The notes under the pieces were generated by a model. The model saw only the letters and a list, made by a program, of their open reading frames with translations. It was not told the origin of the DNA and ran no database searches. From Karalla daura (Eukaryota > Chordata > Actinopteri > Chaetodontiformes > Leiognathidae): DNA of 64,000 nucleotides. The position numbers and the translations under genes are program-made. Location: NCBI GenBank assembly GCA_029224185.1, contig CM055195.1:24130048-24194047 (forward strand), given 5' to 3'. This document shows positions 1 through 13,110 of this stretch, piece after piece (the stretch's first letter is position 1; each line of letters begins with the position of its first letter).

Positions 1-2230
1 AAGGATTGTATTCAATGAGAATGTGACAAAATGTACAATGGACAATATGAAATGTGGCGCAGAATTGGATTTTTTTTAATGACAGAAAAAAGGCGCTGTC
101 AAAAGATAAAAGAAGAGATTTCTGTAAACAAATAAGAGGCCATATCTGAAGTGAATACTGTAGAAACCATAGAGGACTCAATATGTTCAGCATTGTCTTT
201 AGCTATACAAATACATAAGCTATTCATGAGATGATCTGAAACTTAAGGTGGCCTTGACTGAAGTGCAAACTCTTGAAAACTGAAAACATTAAAACTTCCT
301 ACTACAGGGAGTGTAATAAAAAGTTTAAAAGGGACTACCAACCCTTCAGGTGGAGAAGAAAATTAAGAGAGCATCTCTACCGACTACAGGTTAGTCCCTC
401 TGCAAACTGCCTGCAGTACATGTGGTTTCCTCAAACTGGAGTTATCAAAAGCATAAACGATGATAGCAACTCTCGAGTATAGATCAGTTAAAATACTGTG
501 GAAGGTGTAACACCTGCCGAATATAAAATGCGGAAGTACATGAGTAGATTGTCACCCCCCCCCCCCCCTTCCCACTTCCCACCCCCCCTCGTTTTAATCC
601 AAATCAAACAAACCTTCCACCTGCTGCCACTGACTCAGAGAGCGACTTGAGCGGCCTGTCTCGAACAGAAGTCCCCAGGATCACCTACGCACGTCGTATA
701 CCGGGCCAGCCCGGGGAAACCAACTGTAGCGGTGGATTTTGAAGCCAGCGGGGATCGCCGCCTCAACTATTAGCACATGAAGTGTTTATTTATTTATTTG
801 TCCATTCATTATTTTTATATATGATTTATTTAGAATGTTTTTTGCCGCCCTGAGGTGACGTTCTGTCGCCCCTCGACCAGGAGCGCGTCTAACTCCTGTG
901 CTTGACGCGCACCCACGCAGCGCGGCGTCCCAGCAGCTTCAGCCCGGGGCGCTCCTGGAAAGTCGGGCCCGGCTATCCTGCCTCGCAACCGGCCGCCAAT
1001 GCACACATAATATCAAATCGCATTATATTATTGGCACTCATCACACCTAGAGTCGTGACCGGTTGGACTACGTCCAGAATCTTACCCCCGAGATGGAGGC
1101 GTGCGGATGGCGAATGGAGGCGCATATTTTGGAAACGGCTCTATATTGCAATGATCCATCATCGCAACGCACAGCAGCTTGATTTATCCAAGTGCCTCTA
1201 AGACCATCACTGACACACTGTTTGCGTGTGTGTGTGTGTGTGTGTGCTTGTGTGTTTGCGTGTGCAGCCCAGGATGGTCGTAAATCCCGCAACGCTTCCG
1301 TTGCCGGTATTAGGACATCAATTTGATTTTACACGGGGCGCATAAACGAGGCTGCTTGGGCGCTCTCCAAGCGCTGCTGAATGACGCTCATGTGCATGCA
1401 TGTGCACCCCGAGAGAAGGCACGTCCGCGTCCCAGCACGTTAAAGTCGTGATGGAGGTGAAGAGGGACAAACACAGTGCGTGAGAGGAAGACGGAGAGGG
1501 AGAGGCGGTTTCTTACCTTTTCCGCTCGAACGGGGTGAAAAATCAGCCGTGGGTGCCGCCGCGCGCAGACATCACATTTACGCTGAAGTCGGGGTCCTCA
1601 TCGGCAGCGGCAGCGGCGAAAAAACGTTATCCACTATTACAAAAAACAACAAAAAAAAAGCAACTTATCCATGCGCTGACAAAACACAAACGCTGGTCCT
1701 CATGTGTGGCAGCGTAAAAAGACCAAAATCATGCGCAACTTAGTTCGGGAAGGACGCTGTAATTCCTCTTCGTGATCCCACGGGCTGTGAGACGCACCGA
1801 CGTCTTATACTAACTTTGCATCCCTAGCCATTTAAAGGGGGGAAAAAACCCTACTTTGCCAAAAATATCAAAAAAAAGAAAAAAAAATCGAGAGAACTTA
1901 CACTAGTGCGTTTCGACCCGCGCGCTAACTTCAATCCAAGGAGCGCAATAAACGATGGAATACAGACAGCAATGGGGAAAAGAAGAAAGAATAAGATAAA
2001 GATTACCCTAAATGTATTTTATAACCACTTCTTTTCACTGATTCAAGGTGGTGCAGGCTCCCCGAAAACTGTTAATGGAGGGCTGCGGAGAGCGCATCTC
2101 CCCCCCAGTGGAGTTGGATCAAAGTGTGCCTCAGTGCAGCATCACTTACAGGAGCTGGGATAGGCGGTTCACCGTATCTGTCTGCTAAGCTGTAGATGTC
2201 TCAGTAGTATTGTATGAACTCAGTTCCTCA
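1..2230. other. Noncoding flank, no gene recognised
   Basis: No frame here resembles a known protein. The sequence holds a pure C run at 555-568 followed by more C-rich sequence to about 590, a short TTTA repeat near 784-800, a (GT)n tract at about 1,226-1,246, and A-rich stretches at 1,640-1,660 and 1,870-1,890. CpG is moderately frequent from about 840 to 1,600. A distal promoter or intron role cannot be excluded. I see no splice-bounded coding segment. Confidence 0.6.
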
Positions 2231-2242
2231 ACACTGCCCTCC

Positions 2243-2345
2243 TCTCTCCCTCTCTCCCTCTCTCGCTCCCTCCGACTGACATCATTGCTGAAGGAGGAGC
2301 CAGCCGCAGATTTAAGAGCCCGCTCCTCTTAAAGCCGCACTGCGT
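2243..2345 (+). promoter_or_regulatory. Promoter-like stretch (TATA-like and CRE-like motifs)
   Basis: A CT-rich tract (2,243-2,272) is followed by TGACATCA (2,277-2,284, a CRE/AP-1-like octamer), a purine-rich GGAGGAGCC box, and TTTAAGAG at 2,311-2,318, which could serve as a weak TATA box. A start site would then be expected near 2,340. CT initiator tracts and TATA-like boxes are known features of vertebrate promoters. No coding exon that I recognise follows, so this could be a chance match or a noncoding first exon. Confidence 0.3.
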
Positions 2346-2385
2346 TGGAGAGATGCTTACGCTGAGACGGAGGTAGATGGAGGCT

Positions 2386-2436
2386 GTGTGCGCGCGTGCG
2401 CGCGCGCGCGCGCGCGGGTGTGTGCGTGTGTGTGGA
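2386..2436. repeat. Alternating CG/TG tract (potential Z-DNA)
   Basis: Nearly pure alternating purine-pyrimidine sequence: CG-rich in the first part (2,392-2,416), then GT-rich. Such tracts can adopt left-handed Z-DNA under negative supercoiling. It lies about 50-100 bases downstream of the promoter-like stretch at 2.3 kb. Confidence 0.85.
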
Positions 2437-3439
2437 CACCACAGACGCCTGTGCCGTTAGCAGCACAGCACACACTGCTTCAGAAATTTGCCTGCAAGCA
2501 AGAGGGGGGCAGTGTTCACTTTTACACCGAAGCTTTGTTTCTTATTTTTCCTTCCCAATTAGGTCCCCTAGTCTGGATCATCCACACCTCTGAATAACGA
2601 GGATGCTCAGATTTCTTTTTCAGCCTTTCCCGGGAGTTTCCACAGGCCACGGCAGAGCTCTTACCAGCGCTGAGAGGAGGAATTAGCCTGATAATGGCTT
2701 TGTTCACAGTTTCTGTGTCGAAAATTGTGTCAGATAATTCCAGGCGTAAGAGCGTGTCGCACTTCTTATTACTGTGGCCACGTTGAAACACTTGGAATAT
2801 AAAAATGGCAAAATGGCAACAAGGGATTGTCTGAATTCACTGCATGGAGATCGACAAGGCAACTCAATGGCAGTTTGTCAGCAAAGTGCTGTTAAGATGT
2901 TCAATCGCATGTGCTGAACATGAGCGTGGAACCCCCTGAAGTGAAACCTCAACAAATGGCTGCCGCTGAAGGGCACAATGTCAGACAGGCATCAGTTTAA
3001 CCACAAATCATCAGGCTGTCACTTTTTCTGCTGTGGCAAATGGAATGGGTGGTCCAACCCTAAATACCCCGCAGTGGATTCTAACAGGTGCTTTTATGAG
3101 GTCATAAAGGCGCCTGGTCACCGAGGGGTCGAACGATCGGCAGCACCATGTCACAGCTGATCACCCATGTTCCTGACCATGTACAACACAAAGCTGTTGC
3201 CGCGCAATTTAACACATTACATAGTTATGTTTGGTCTCACAAACACAGCATTCTTCACATGTTTAACATACCCAGTTGTGTGACACCACATGTTCTAAAG
3301 AAAAGTATCCAAAAGAGTACTGATCAATTTGACTTGGTGCTTGGTGCAGCGTAAACAAGTCACATGATTTCATTATTTGTTCAGTGTGTGTGACTGGCAT
3401 TGCGAGCTTGTCCTGGTTTCAAATATCAGTCAGGCTGAA

Positions 3440-3494
3440 GCCCTTTCTCTGTGGCGTTTGCGTGTTCTCCCCGTGTGTGCGCATTCTCTCCAGG
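3440..3494 (+). mobile_element. L2-type LINE 3'-end fragment
   Basis: About 55 bases match, from memory, the conserved fish L2-type 3' region that reads roughly 'cctttctgtgtggagtttgc...ttctccccgtgtctgcgtgggttctctcc'. Here the core words are GTGGCGTTTGCGTGTTCTCC and CCGTGTGTGC. The same family is represented by other segments at 7,962-8,235, 23,648-23,785 and 41,285-41,345. The fragment is short and diverged. A SINE sharing an L2 tail is an alternative. Confidence 0.6.
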
Positions 3495-3646
3495 TCGAGA
3501 AAATGTTCATGTTTACTGTAGGTCGATTAGATATTAATCCTGGACATCAGTGTGATCACGACAGCAATGTCTTTGTTGGTACCATGGTACAAAGCAGATG
3601 CATTGTATGACAGTCTTTAAGTTCTCAAGTTCTATACATGTGTATA

Positions 3647-3654
<8 letters not shown>

Positions 3655-3685
<31 letters not shown>
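3655..3685. repeat. (TA)n microsatellite
   Basis: About 15 uninterrupted TA units follow a short TG-rich lead-in and precede a T run. Confidence 0.95.
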
Positions 3686-3690
<5 letters not shown>

Positions 3691-5666
3691 ATTTTTTTTT
3701 TTGCCAATGAGACAACACAGCACACTGCAATATATGCAGGACTTTCTTAATTTAACTGTTCTCTTAAGGACGTCCTCTGAGATTTTGACAGCTACAAAGC
3801 AGACGGCACAGTGTTTCTCATGCATGATGTTTGTGGCTATTTCTGATGTTTTCAAATTAACTTTCAGGGACAACTTTTGGCAGTTTTAATAAATCACTGA
3901 AATCCACCATAGGCACTGGTTCCAGCTTTATATAATGCATCAGCAGACCTTTATAACTCCACGGCATGAAATAAACCAACCCTTTTATATGTCTGTCAGT
4001 GGCCGAGATACGGTTTTCACCTTTGATTGATTATTAATGGCAACAGAGGTTCAATGGAAATTTGAAGATGTGACCATGCTGCTGTGGATCTGGTGTTCAG
4101 AGTCAGGAAGTCCTTCGTGATATTTTCCCTCACATGACCTCACATGAGACAGCAGCTGAAGACGTTTTTTAAAAATTCTTTAAAAAATCTTTTTTGTGAA
4201 TAGTCAAACACAGCCGTGCTTTACCACCACGTCAAACCGAAACAGCGCTCTGCTGTGTAGATCACTTGCGCACATGTGGAAAAGCGAAGCTCACTTTTGT
4301 GTTTTTGAGGTATGATCAAATAGACCTTTTCCACAACATTGGCTTTAATCATTTTTGGTACCGGCCTCCCACACTATGTCTTGTTATGCACTTGTAAAAG
4401 AAAATAATTGGAAGAAAGAACATATTCACTAATGCACTGGGTCAGTCAAGCTTAGTGATAGGATGGGTGAAAGCAAGCATTACAGAAATAAATTGTAAGG
4501 TCACAATATGTTAACATCCAGAGATGTACTCCAGAGTGAGTACATTTTTTTCAATTGTATCCAACAGATATCTATCTATCTATCTATTACTTGTTTTGAG
4601 CTTAAATTGCCAAAAACATCACAAGACACAAAATGTCAAAAAGAGGAGAGACACTACATTGTGGACAGAATATCTGGTGACATTTTTGAAGAGTTGGAGA
4701 CAAAACAGTTTTTTTTTCCTAGCCTTACAGGCTGGGTTTGTATCCATGGCAACTTTCAAGAACCGCTGAGACTTACCACAATGAGTCAAAACTATCTCTA
4801 TTGCATTCATTTCTTTCTCTCTGTTTCTTTTCTGTCTCTTCTCTTTCTCTCCCACTTTCTCAAGGATCTCTGGAGGAAGAAAAAAAGGATTTGAGTAAGA
4901 TGGAGTGGACAGAGCGAGGACAATTCAATATTTGCTTTCACCATATTGGAAGCAGAGGAAGAATTTTGGAGAAGCGGTGTAGAAAAATCAAAGATAGACG
5001 ATAGACAATATTTGAGGTGTTTCATACAGTATGAATATGCAGCGTGCATGTCTGTAATTTCACACGGCGTCGTAGATTGTGAAGAAGATAAAAAAAGCCT
5101 CCAGGCAAAACGGGTTAGTCTGTCATGTCACAAGGCCCCAGAGGCTCGCACGTTTATTGTTGACCGGTGCTTTGTGTGTTATGAATGATTTAGAACACAC
5201 GTGGCGTCCACAAGTGACGAGGCGCATGTAGTTTGTTTTGCAGCAACTTTTAATAATCTATGTTTTCCCTCTAGCTCACAGCCATGCCTTTGAGGCATTT
5301 CATTTGTGTACTTAATGGCTTACGTCTACTTGCGACGATGATACCTCGTGATGATTCCATATAAGGAGGAGCACGAGGTTTGTGGTGGGGTGTGACTGTG
5401 AACTTTTCCCAGGGTTTGCCACAAAAAACTTCAGCCAATTAAGAACTTCAAAATGCATTAATATGTTAAAGTTGTTCAAATGTTGATCAGGGATCCTAGG
5501 CTTCTCTTTTTCTTCCAGCGCAGTCATATTAAGTTAGGGACTAATGAAGACTCTCACACTGAGCGATGTGCATTTGCAACATACCAATTAGACGACAGCC
5601 CGCACAGTGAACTATCATATTGTCAGCTGACATGTCCTCACCTAATGTTCCAGGTAAAATAATGTG

Positions 5667-5668
<2 letters not shown>

Positions 5669-5722
<54 letters not shown>
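5669..5722. repeat. (TG)n microsatellite, about 27 units
   Basis: A perfect TG dinucleotide run of about 54 bases. This is the longest pure TG run in the window and probably a polymorphic marker. Confidence 0.97.
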
Positions 5723-5725
<3 letters not shown>

Positions 5726-7940
5726 GAGAAAGTGAGAGTACATGTTATGTGTGCATGGGATGATTTAAATGCCTATTAATATCTTGCAGAAAAGCACTAA
5801 TTGCATAAACAAGCATCTCACACTTCTGCTTGACTTCTCATGCTCACACCATGTGTGTCGACAGGTAATACGCTGCCAATTTCATTTGCCACGCTAACAG
5901 CTAAAGGTTGTCCAAAGGCAGCACAAATGCTGCCTCTGTAGAAACAGCCTTGTTGAATGATTTTTGATAATTTACGATTCACCATGCATACACAACAAGG
6001 TCTGTGTTCCGTCACCCAACAAACAAAAATGCCTTTTAGAAATATCGGAAACTGAATGGGATCTTTGCTTGATAAAGCACAGGTGTAAAAGTGTCAGTTA
6101 ATAACATGTGAATGAATAATGAAGCCTTAGTGTGTTGTTCTGCACCGTTTCATGTACGCTACACATCTGTTTTCTGTGACAGAACAGCGCGAGATCAATT
6201 TGCGGAGCATACAAAGAACAAATGTTTCACCTGCTCCCTTTAATCTGTCACCCCTTGCTCAAAATAAACACAGATATTACACACGCTCAAACACGACGTG
6301 CTGAACATCAACTGGCATCAGAATGACAGCGTTTCCCTTTCTAAAGACCGTTGCCTAAACTTGATCAATTCTGCTCTCTCGGAGAGCGCTTTTTTTTTTT
6401 TTAAGAGGTAACTGACTGTTAAAACTGCCTTTGTGCATTGTTTGATGAACGACGATTGTACATGCTGTAGCGATGTTTCCTTCCATCTGTCTGCTGTGGA
6501 ACAGAGCCTGGGGCAACACTGTCAGACAAGAATAGTTCGCCTGGCTGTGTACTGTACATTCGGCTGAACAAAGTCCCGTTCTGAGCTCGTGCGAGTTTCC
6601 GCATTCATTCATTCACACTGCAGTTGGAAAAAGTAAAATGAAATGACAATTAACACCAAAATCCTTGAGAAAAGTCGCTTGGTGGATTCATTGCTCAATA
6701 CATTAAACATCTCTCTCTCTCTCTCAAAAAGAAAAGTTTACACCAGACATTATAAAATACAAAGTTTTAACCTTTTTTTTAATCGCAGAGAGACTGATTA
6801 ATAAAGCTGTACAACACTTGTCTCACACACTGCCTTCAAACCAGGACGGGCTTGACAATAGGTCTGCCTTCGCATGGTGAAGGTCACTGAATTGATTTCA
6901 CATAAAATTTTATGTGGTGGAGATTTTCATCTTAATGACGAGCCTTTTCAGTGGCCGGGCAGAAGACTGGCACTGGTGGCGACAAAAGCAAGTGGAAAAC
7001 AAATAGCATGGAAGCGAGTTAAGGGCCGGGGGAGGGATTTTAAATCACTCGGCCTCTGAGATTTGGCCGTTCCCTCAACCCCCACCTTGCTGCAACTCTG
7101 ACCTTGCTGTTTCACATAGGGGAGGGACATCAGACCAAAATCACAGATGCATATGGTTAGATCGCTACTCAAACATATTTCTGCTTCATCCTTTTTTCTT
7201 TTTTTTCGTGGGGGGTGGGGTGTGACAGGAGAGAAGAAGAATAGTGGTTCCATAATCACCAAGGAGTCATTATTTGGCACTCTTTCTCCCCAGATGGCCA
7301 AATGCTTGATGTTCTTGTCACGTTGCGTTGCATTTTTCCCGCCCTGAATGGGCTGTGTACACAACCATTGTTTGATGAGTAAAATTGAAGGTAAGTCTTG
7401 TAAACTGTGGATGCCCCCTTGCCAAAGACATGGCACTGCAAAGACAATGTGTGCAGACATCTCTTTTGCACTCTTGAGACTTTATGCTCCTCAGTTCGAG
7501 GCTTGAGAGAGAGCCGAGGCAGAATGTATTACGTGAGAGGGAGAAAAGACAAACCTTGAAAACTTTCATTACGGAAGAAAAACAACCTCTTACCACAATG
7601 GGTTCAAGTTAAACTACCAAGATAAGCCACCCATTAGGTTTGGCTTTGTGGTTGACATCTAGCTCTTTGCAAGTGTCCAAATGATCCCCGCAGCTGAAAG
7701 AGGACAGATTTTCTCATAGTTCAACAGATTTTTTCTTTTTACATTTCTTTCATTGAATCTAGTTCTTATTTAATTTATTTTATCAGCCATTCTGTCTGAG
7801 ATCAGTGCATCTCAGAGCAGCAGAAGCAACATAAAGCCTAAGCTCTATAAATCAGCCTCCAACAATTAATGCCCTTGTGCATCCATTCAAGCATCTGGTT
7901 TGATGACCGGGAAGGGTCGCAATCGCATGGATTTCCAGAC
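5723..7940. other. AT-rich noncoding region, nothing recognised
   Basis: No coding, RNA or mobile-element signal that I can identify. Small simple repeats are present, for example a T run at about 6,390-6,402 and (CT)n at about 6,711-6,724. A T/G-rich stretch near 7,190-7,225 looks like chance low complexity. Confidence 0.55.
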
Positions 7941-7961
7941 GTGACCCCGCAACAGCGCTAC

Positions 7962-8110
7962 AGTTTGTAGCACTGTTGCCTCACAGCAAGAAGGTCATGA
8001 CTTTGCGTCCTTGTGAAACTTGAGTTTCCTCTCCCAATCCAAAAACATACATTAAGGTTGATTGTAGACTCTACATTGTCCCTTGGTGTGAATGAGTGAG
8101 TGAATGGTGT

Positions 8111-8147
<37 letters not shown>

Positions 8148-8235
8148 TGCCACACAATGGACTGGAGGGGTGCTCTGGGTGTATTCCCACCCTATGAGCA
8201 CTGGAGATGGGCTCCAGAGAACTCAAACAACACCA
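7962..8235 (+). mobile_element. L2-type LINE 3' end with internal (TG)n
   Basis: The order of landmarks is that of the fish L2-type 3' region. 'TAGCACTGTTGCCTCACAGC' opens it (7,968 onward), then come 'CCAATCCAAAAACATACATT', 'GATTGTAGACTCTACATTG' and 'GGTGTGAATGAGTGAGTGAA'. A (TG)n expansion follows at about 8,107-8,143. After it come 'ATGGACTGGAGGGGTGCTC', 'CCCACCCTATGAGCACTGGA' and 'GATGGGCTCCAG'. The match is to a remembered consensus and the copy is clearly decayed. The microsatellite sits where the consensus carries a short TG-rich word, so it probably grew from the element itself. A SINE with the same tail is an alternative. Confidence 0.75.
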
Positions 8236-8239
8236 ATTG

Positions 8240-11200
8240 GTAATTCAGAAAGACATTTAGACTTCCTCTCCTTCTTGTGAACATGTGCTCACTTTCCGGT
8301 TCAACTGTGTTTTTTCCTTTGCCGTTTTGAACTTTGTGTTCAAATAAACTTTAAAAACTTGAAACTCTAAAGACAGAAAGTGAATATCTGACCATCACGT
8401 TATACAGCAGAATTTTACATTATTTATTCTGTGTGCTTTGAGATCCTGTCTTAAGCATATTTAATGCAAGGGAGTCAATAAAAAAATCGTATGGTTAAAG
8501 GCTGTCATGCAGCGAGTACTATACACTAGTTGTTCAACAGTTATCTTATATAATATATAAAATATCCTTTTATATTTGGTGTCTGTACACACATTTTGTC
8601 GCAATACAAATTCTATCAGCATCGCAAGGGCAGCATCGTCTGCAAAATGTAGACGCATTCACCAAAACATACCCTCCCCAGCCTGCCCTTGATATTCTGC
8701 TCAGTGTCCTGCTCTGAAGGAGGGCGGTGAAGGACTCTTATCCAACAGCTTCAAAAGATCATCTAGGCAAAGTCTACATCTGAATGCACAGCTTCATCTG
8801 CGGCACCAGAATGAATGTTTATCAGCATCTCGAGTCATTCATAACAGCCAATATGTGTGTTTATAAATCTGTGGGCCAGGGTTACTTTGTAGGTTCTCAA
8901 TCAAAGCAATGAATGAGTAGACATTACTGTTACTTGACAGGATGTCATTTTGTAATTTCAACAAATGTACAAACTTTCTGGAATGAAAAAAAGATGTAAT
9001 TGTATTTTTATTGCAGTTTCAAGCCACCTCAGATGACTCACATGATTTTTCCTTAGGAACCTCAAAGTCTGCACCAAAAGGACATGCACAAACACATCCG
9101 TGTTTACAAACACATCCGGGATGCAGTGCAGTTTCGCCTAGCAAGAATGAAATTCTTGCTCAGAACACACGGGTACACATGGGAGGGTAAGAGCCTCTAG
9201 AATGGGCAGCATGATCACCTAATCAATTTTAAATTCAAGGTGGAGTGTAACCGTGGCCTCAGTGCTTGCACGTTCAAACTAATATATAAGTAATCTGTTT
9301 GTTACAAGCACAGAAATGATAAAATTCATCAAATTGTCAATAAAAACGTGATGCAAAACCTAATAAAAGAGAGAATAAAATGCAGTCATGTGCCCCTTAT
9401 GTGAAGAATGAATTTATTCCCAGTTTCAGATTGTGAAAGACATGTTTATACCCTCACCTTGGTAAGTAAACAGTCCAAGGTGAAAAGATATGTGCAGAAA
9501 TAATTTATTTCTTCCCAAAGTTCTTTTGATAGAAGTTACTGGCTGGCAATGTCTTCGCTCATCTGGATGAACACTTTTATGTCTGGAAATATATTCAAAC
9601 CCTGGCTGTGTCGCTACCAAGTGCCCAGGAACACAAAGCAATTATCCACTGCTTCTTCTCTTTCCCACGGGCTAGAGGTGTGTTAAATAGGTGGGTGTGT
9701 GATAAGAGCAAGACAGTATATAACTATAATATATAGTAACATATGTCTCCATTGTTAAACCCATAATTACGGCGGCAATGGCATTCGTTCGATCAGCTTC
9801 CAACGTCAAAAGAACAAAATCGTGGTGTTCGGAGTGGAATAATTGGACAGACTTTCAACAGGTGACAGAGCAACAGTTTGTGCATGCAGCTTGACCTTTG
9901 TGGGCTTGGCAACAAAAGAGCTGATGGCGAGGACGTCAACCTGTTTCTCATCATGTACCTAAACTGCTCCAAAAAAACCCCAATTTCATCCGACCTAAAC
10001 CTAAACATCTCCTAAAATACATAAATAAACCTATGTATGTGGGAAAAAATGTGTTAGACCTGAGGCAAGTGGGAAAGAAGCTAGTTTGGAACTGTTCACT
10101 TGAGATTGTCCACAAAACAATAAGAAGACAAATGCAAATTTTCCAGTCTGTCAAGTCTCATAATATGGGTGGTTGATCCAGGCATGGCATCTTTCCTATT
10201 GTGCCAGAAGTGGCAAGTTGTGTGCATGGCAGTAAAGCCATGTGCATATCATCCAAGTCAGATTTGTTTCCTGCAGGGCTTTATGGCAGGATGTCATGTG
10301 AGGAACGGGGAGGAAAGGCTGCAACCAAAAGTGGCTATTCAAGGTGAAGGCTGAAGGATGCACGCATTTCCCAGCAAATCAAAGATAAGTTGCAGACAGT
10401 TGAGATACTTGGCCAATAAACACACTGTTGCTAAGTAAAGAAAAGCAAGAGGGGGTTGCTGAACGAGCCCAAAAGGGATTTAACGGAGTGAACAATGGAG
10501 GTACTCACCACCAGTACCCAGAGGACACTATCCAAGGATGAAGAAAACAGAGCCAGAACATGTTGCCAAACAAAGTTGAAGCCTATTACAGAGCAGGACA
10601 CACAAACTGTGCCTCTCTCCATTTCTGCTCAGACGACTGATGGCAGCAAAAGGGCGGTGAAGTCTCCGCTGTAAAGAAGAAAGAAAGAAAGAATGAAAAA
10701 AACCTCACGGACCAACTTGCCCCTTTTCTAAAAGAGCCATTGGGGTGTCTCTCTGTGGTCTGGACTCTCTCCTGGGAAGGAAAACAGCACGCTCTTTCTC
10801 ACTCGGCTGGGAAAATTTGTCAGACACAGGAGGTTCAAACAAAATGCGCCTGCACCAGCGGTTGATGGCACGGACGGCGGGAGAGCCTGGCTTAGGCGCA
10901 AAACGGCAAGCTACTGGTGTACAAATGTAAAAAGACGCTAGTGTATAGAGTCCTGTCTGCTGCAACAAAAGATGTGGCGCTATCACCCACTTTCCCTTTC
11001 TTAGCTCAGATGAGGTCTGAAGCTGTTTCAGGAGACAACGAGTCTAAAATGCCTAGACATTTCTGTTACGTCACCCCGCTTGAATCCCATGGTAAAGTAA
11101 AATGCTACGGTCGTAACATTAGGCTAAACTTTCCCCCCATGAACTGATGGACGTGCTCCCAGTTATGACTTCTAACATCAGACAGCACCCTAAGCAAAGT

Positions 11201-11540
11201 CGTGCTCTCGTGTTTGTTAGTTAGTACACCTTTTTCTATGCGGAAACTATCTGAAAATATGGAGTTTTACACTCGACGTGAGAGAAATGTACGCCATGTT
11301 TTCACGGGCAGTTTTCACTGCCTGAAGCTCGAGAGTCACGCGACCTGGACGCCGTGCCCGCTGGGCATCAACAACACTGGGTCCTCCCAGTCGGTGGAAT
11401 AGGGTCTCACTGGCTCATATCTGTAGGACGCTAATTGGATTACGATTATTCGCCGGTATGATAAGAGCCAAATCGGGTGGTGCACGGGAGGAGCCGAGAG
11501 AAGGTGACAGCTGTCAGATAAGCTGCAGTTACGGGCGACG
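8240..11540. other. Noncoding region, nothing recognised
   Basis: AT-rich to about 10.6 kb, then more balanced. No known protein, RNA gene or named repeat is seen. A short AAGA repeat lies at 10,677-10,692. Confidence 0.55.
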
Positions 11541-12419
11541 ATTCCTATAAAGATATTTTTTTTGTTTTTTTTTGGATCAAGCCCGCGTCATCCTCTTAAA
11601 CACGTTGAGTGGATCACTGGAAAAGACGAGAACACTGGAACGTCACGACAGGAACTTTCCTGCAGGGTTGTCGCACTGTGTTTATCACCTTCCATTAACG
11701 TATGCGCCGTCTCACCTCCTCTGTTTTGCAGTAATTAAGAGTCAGCAGGCACCTTCGGCGATAGAAATGCAAAAGAAGCAACGTGCGGCTCGCCGTGTTT
11801 GTTTTTACTTTGCTACCAGAATGCCCTGCGCTCCGACAGTTGGGCATAACTTGCCTGGAACGCCGCAAACTCATAAATTGTGACTCGAGGCTTGAAAAGC
11901 CTGCCTCGAAAGCAGCGTTACTTTCTAATCATCCTCGACGGCCATAGACACCAGCTGCAGCAGCTGAGCTCGGAGCAAATTATGCAAGCCAGACGAGGGT
12001 CACCTACCAGTGTGAGACTTGGGCAGCGAGAGGCTGCTTCGAATAGCTTTGAGGTGAGAGAAGTCCTCTCGACTCTCAGCAAGACTTCTGCAGGCACCGC
12101 TGTCATTTCATGGGCCATATGAAAGAGGATAACCACTGAATGAATGCAGATTGATACTGAAATACTGGTCCTATTGATGTCAAGCATTTTGAGGTTAGAT
12201 CCCCATATATCAGTACCTAAACTAAGGACTTAGAGGTAATGAAGTCTGCAATTTTTGTCTGTTCTTAGAATAAGGAATCTACAGCGTTGTTTACACCCCT
12301 CCCGATTCCCCCCCACACACACACTTTTAATTTTTTATTTCTCTTTTCTGAACAGCGTGACCTTTCCTACAAATTATCATGGTCCTGTTGGCATATTGGT
12401 ATTCCTTAAAACTGGCTGT

Positions 12420-13110
12420 ATCATACATCACCAGTTAACGGTACAGTACAACCCTAATACGGTACGTACAGTATGGAGACGTAATGAAGACTGGAGTGGG
12501 TACTGAGAACGATGAGAACCGCTAATAAACAGGAACATATGTGGTGTAAAACACGAGACATTTTCCCACAGCTCCATTGACTGTGTCTCGGTGCGGTACC
12601 TGATAAACAGGCTCTGCGGTACTTACCCGGCTCCCGCGTCGCAACCTTGGACCGAAGCGCCATGTGCGGTGCGGCACCGAGGCCAAAATACTGAGAAGAC
12701 CATTCGCCTTCAGGACTCACCACAGTGCCGTGGCGGCGATCTAACACTAGAGGGGCGTCAGATGAGGGGAGCGGTAATGGGACGGAGGGTTCCATTCCGT
12801 GGAGGGCCAAATGGGCCAAATCGAGGGTGTGCGAGGCAATTCAAACGTCCGCCGTTTGAGAAGGTGTCACGCGAGCGGACGGACGGTACCGGACGGACGG
12901 TGCGACCCGATTCGTTCAACTCTGAGTCTCTCAGTCGGCTCAGCTGCACGCGCTGTTGTTTGGAGTGGAGTGGAGGCCATCCATTCACCGAGCGAACCGC
13001 ACATGGAACTGGGCCGAGGAGGTGATTCGCTAACTCCGATCTGTGAGCGTACTGCATGCGCAGAGAGATCCACACCCTCGAAATAATACGTTTACAGTAT
13101 GTGCAGCTCG
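12420..13110. other. CpG-rich block flanked by similar short direct repeats
   Basis: Base composition changes sharply from AT-rich flanks to a CpG-rich block of roughly 500 bases (about 12,590-13,080). A 17-21 base word starting AATACG and ending TACAGTATG occurs at 12,456-12,476 and again, with an internal deletion, at 13,085-13,101. The interior contains duplicated GGACGGACGGT words at about 12,880-12,900 and a stretch (12,905-12,950) resembling, from memory, the GATTCGTTC/TCAGTCGGCTC style of fish nonautonomous hAT elements. A transposon insertion is plausible, but clear terminal inverted repeats were not found. A CpG island is the alternative. Confidence 0.35.

Larger units (their letters stand above)
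2441..5660. other. AT-rich noncoding region with small repeats
   Basis: No coding sequence is recognised. The region includes an L2-type LINE fragment at 3,440-3,494, a (TA)n tract at 3,655-3,685 and a short (TATC)n at about 4,570-4,586, listed or noted separately. A partial match to the RE1/NRSF consensus lies near 3,139-3,162. The rest shows no repeat or coding signal that I can name. Confidence 0.6.

Noticed and set aside
4570..4586. GATA-type (TATC)n as a Bkm satellite
   Set aside because: Only four to five units, so ordinary microsatellite noise.
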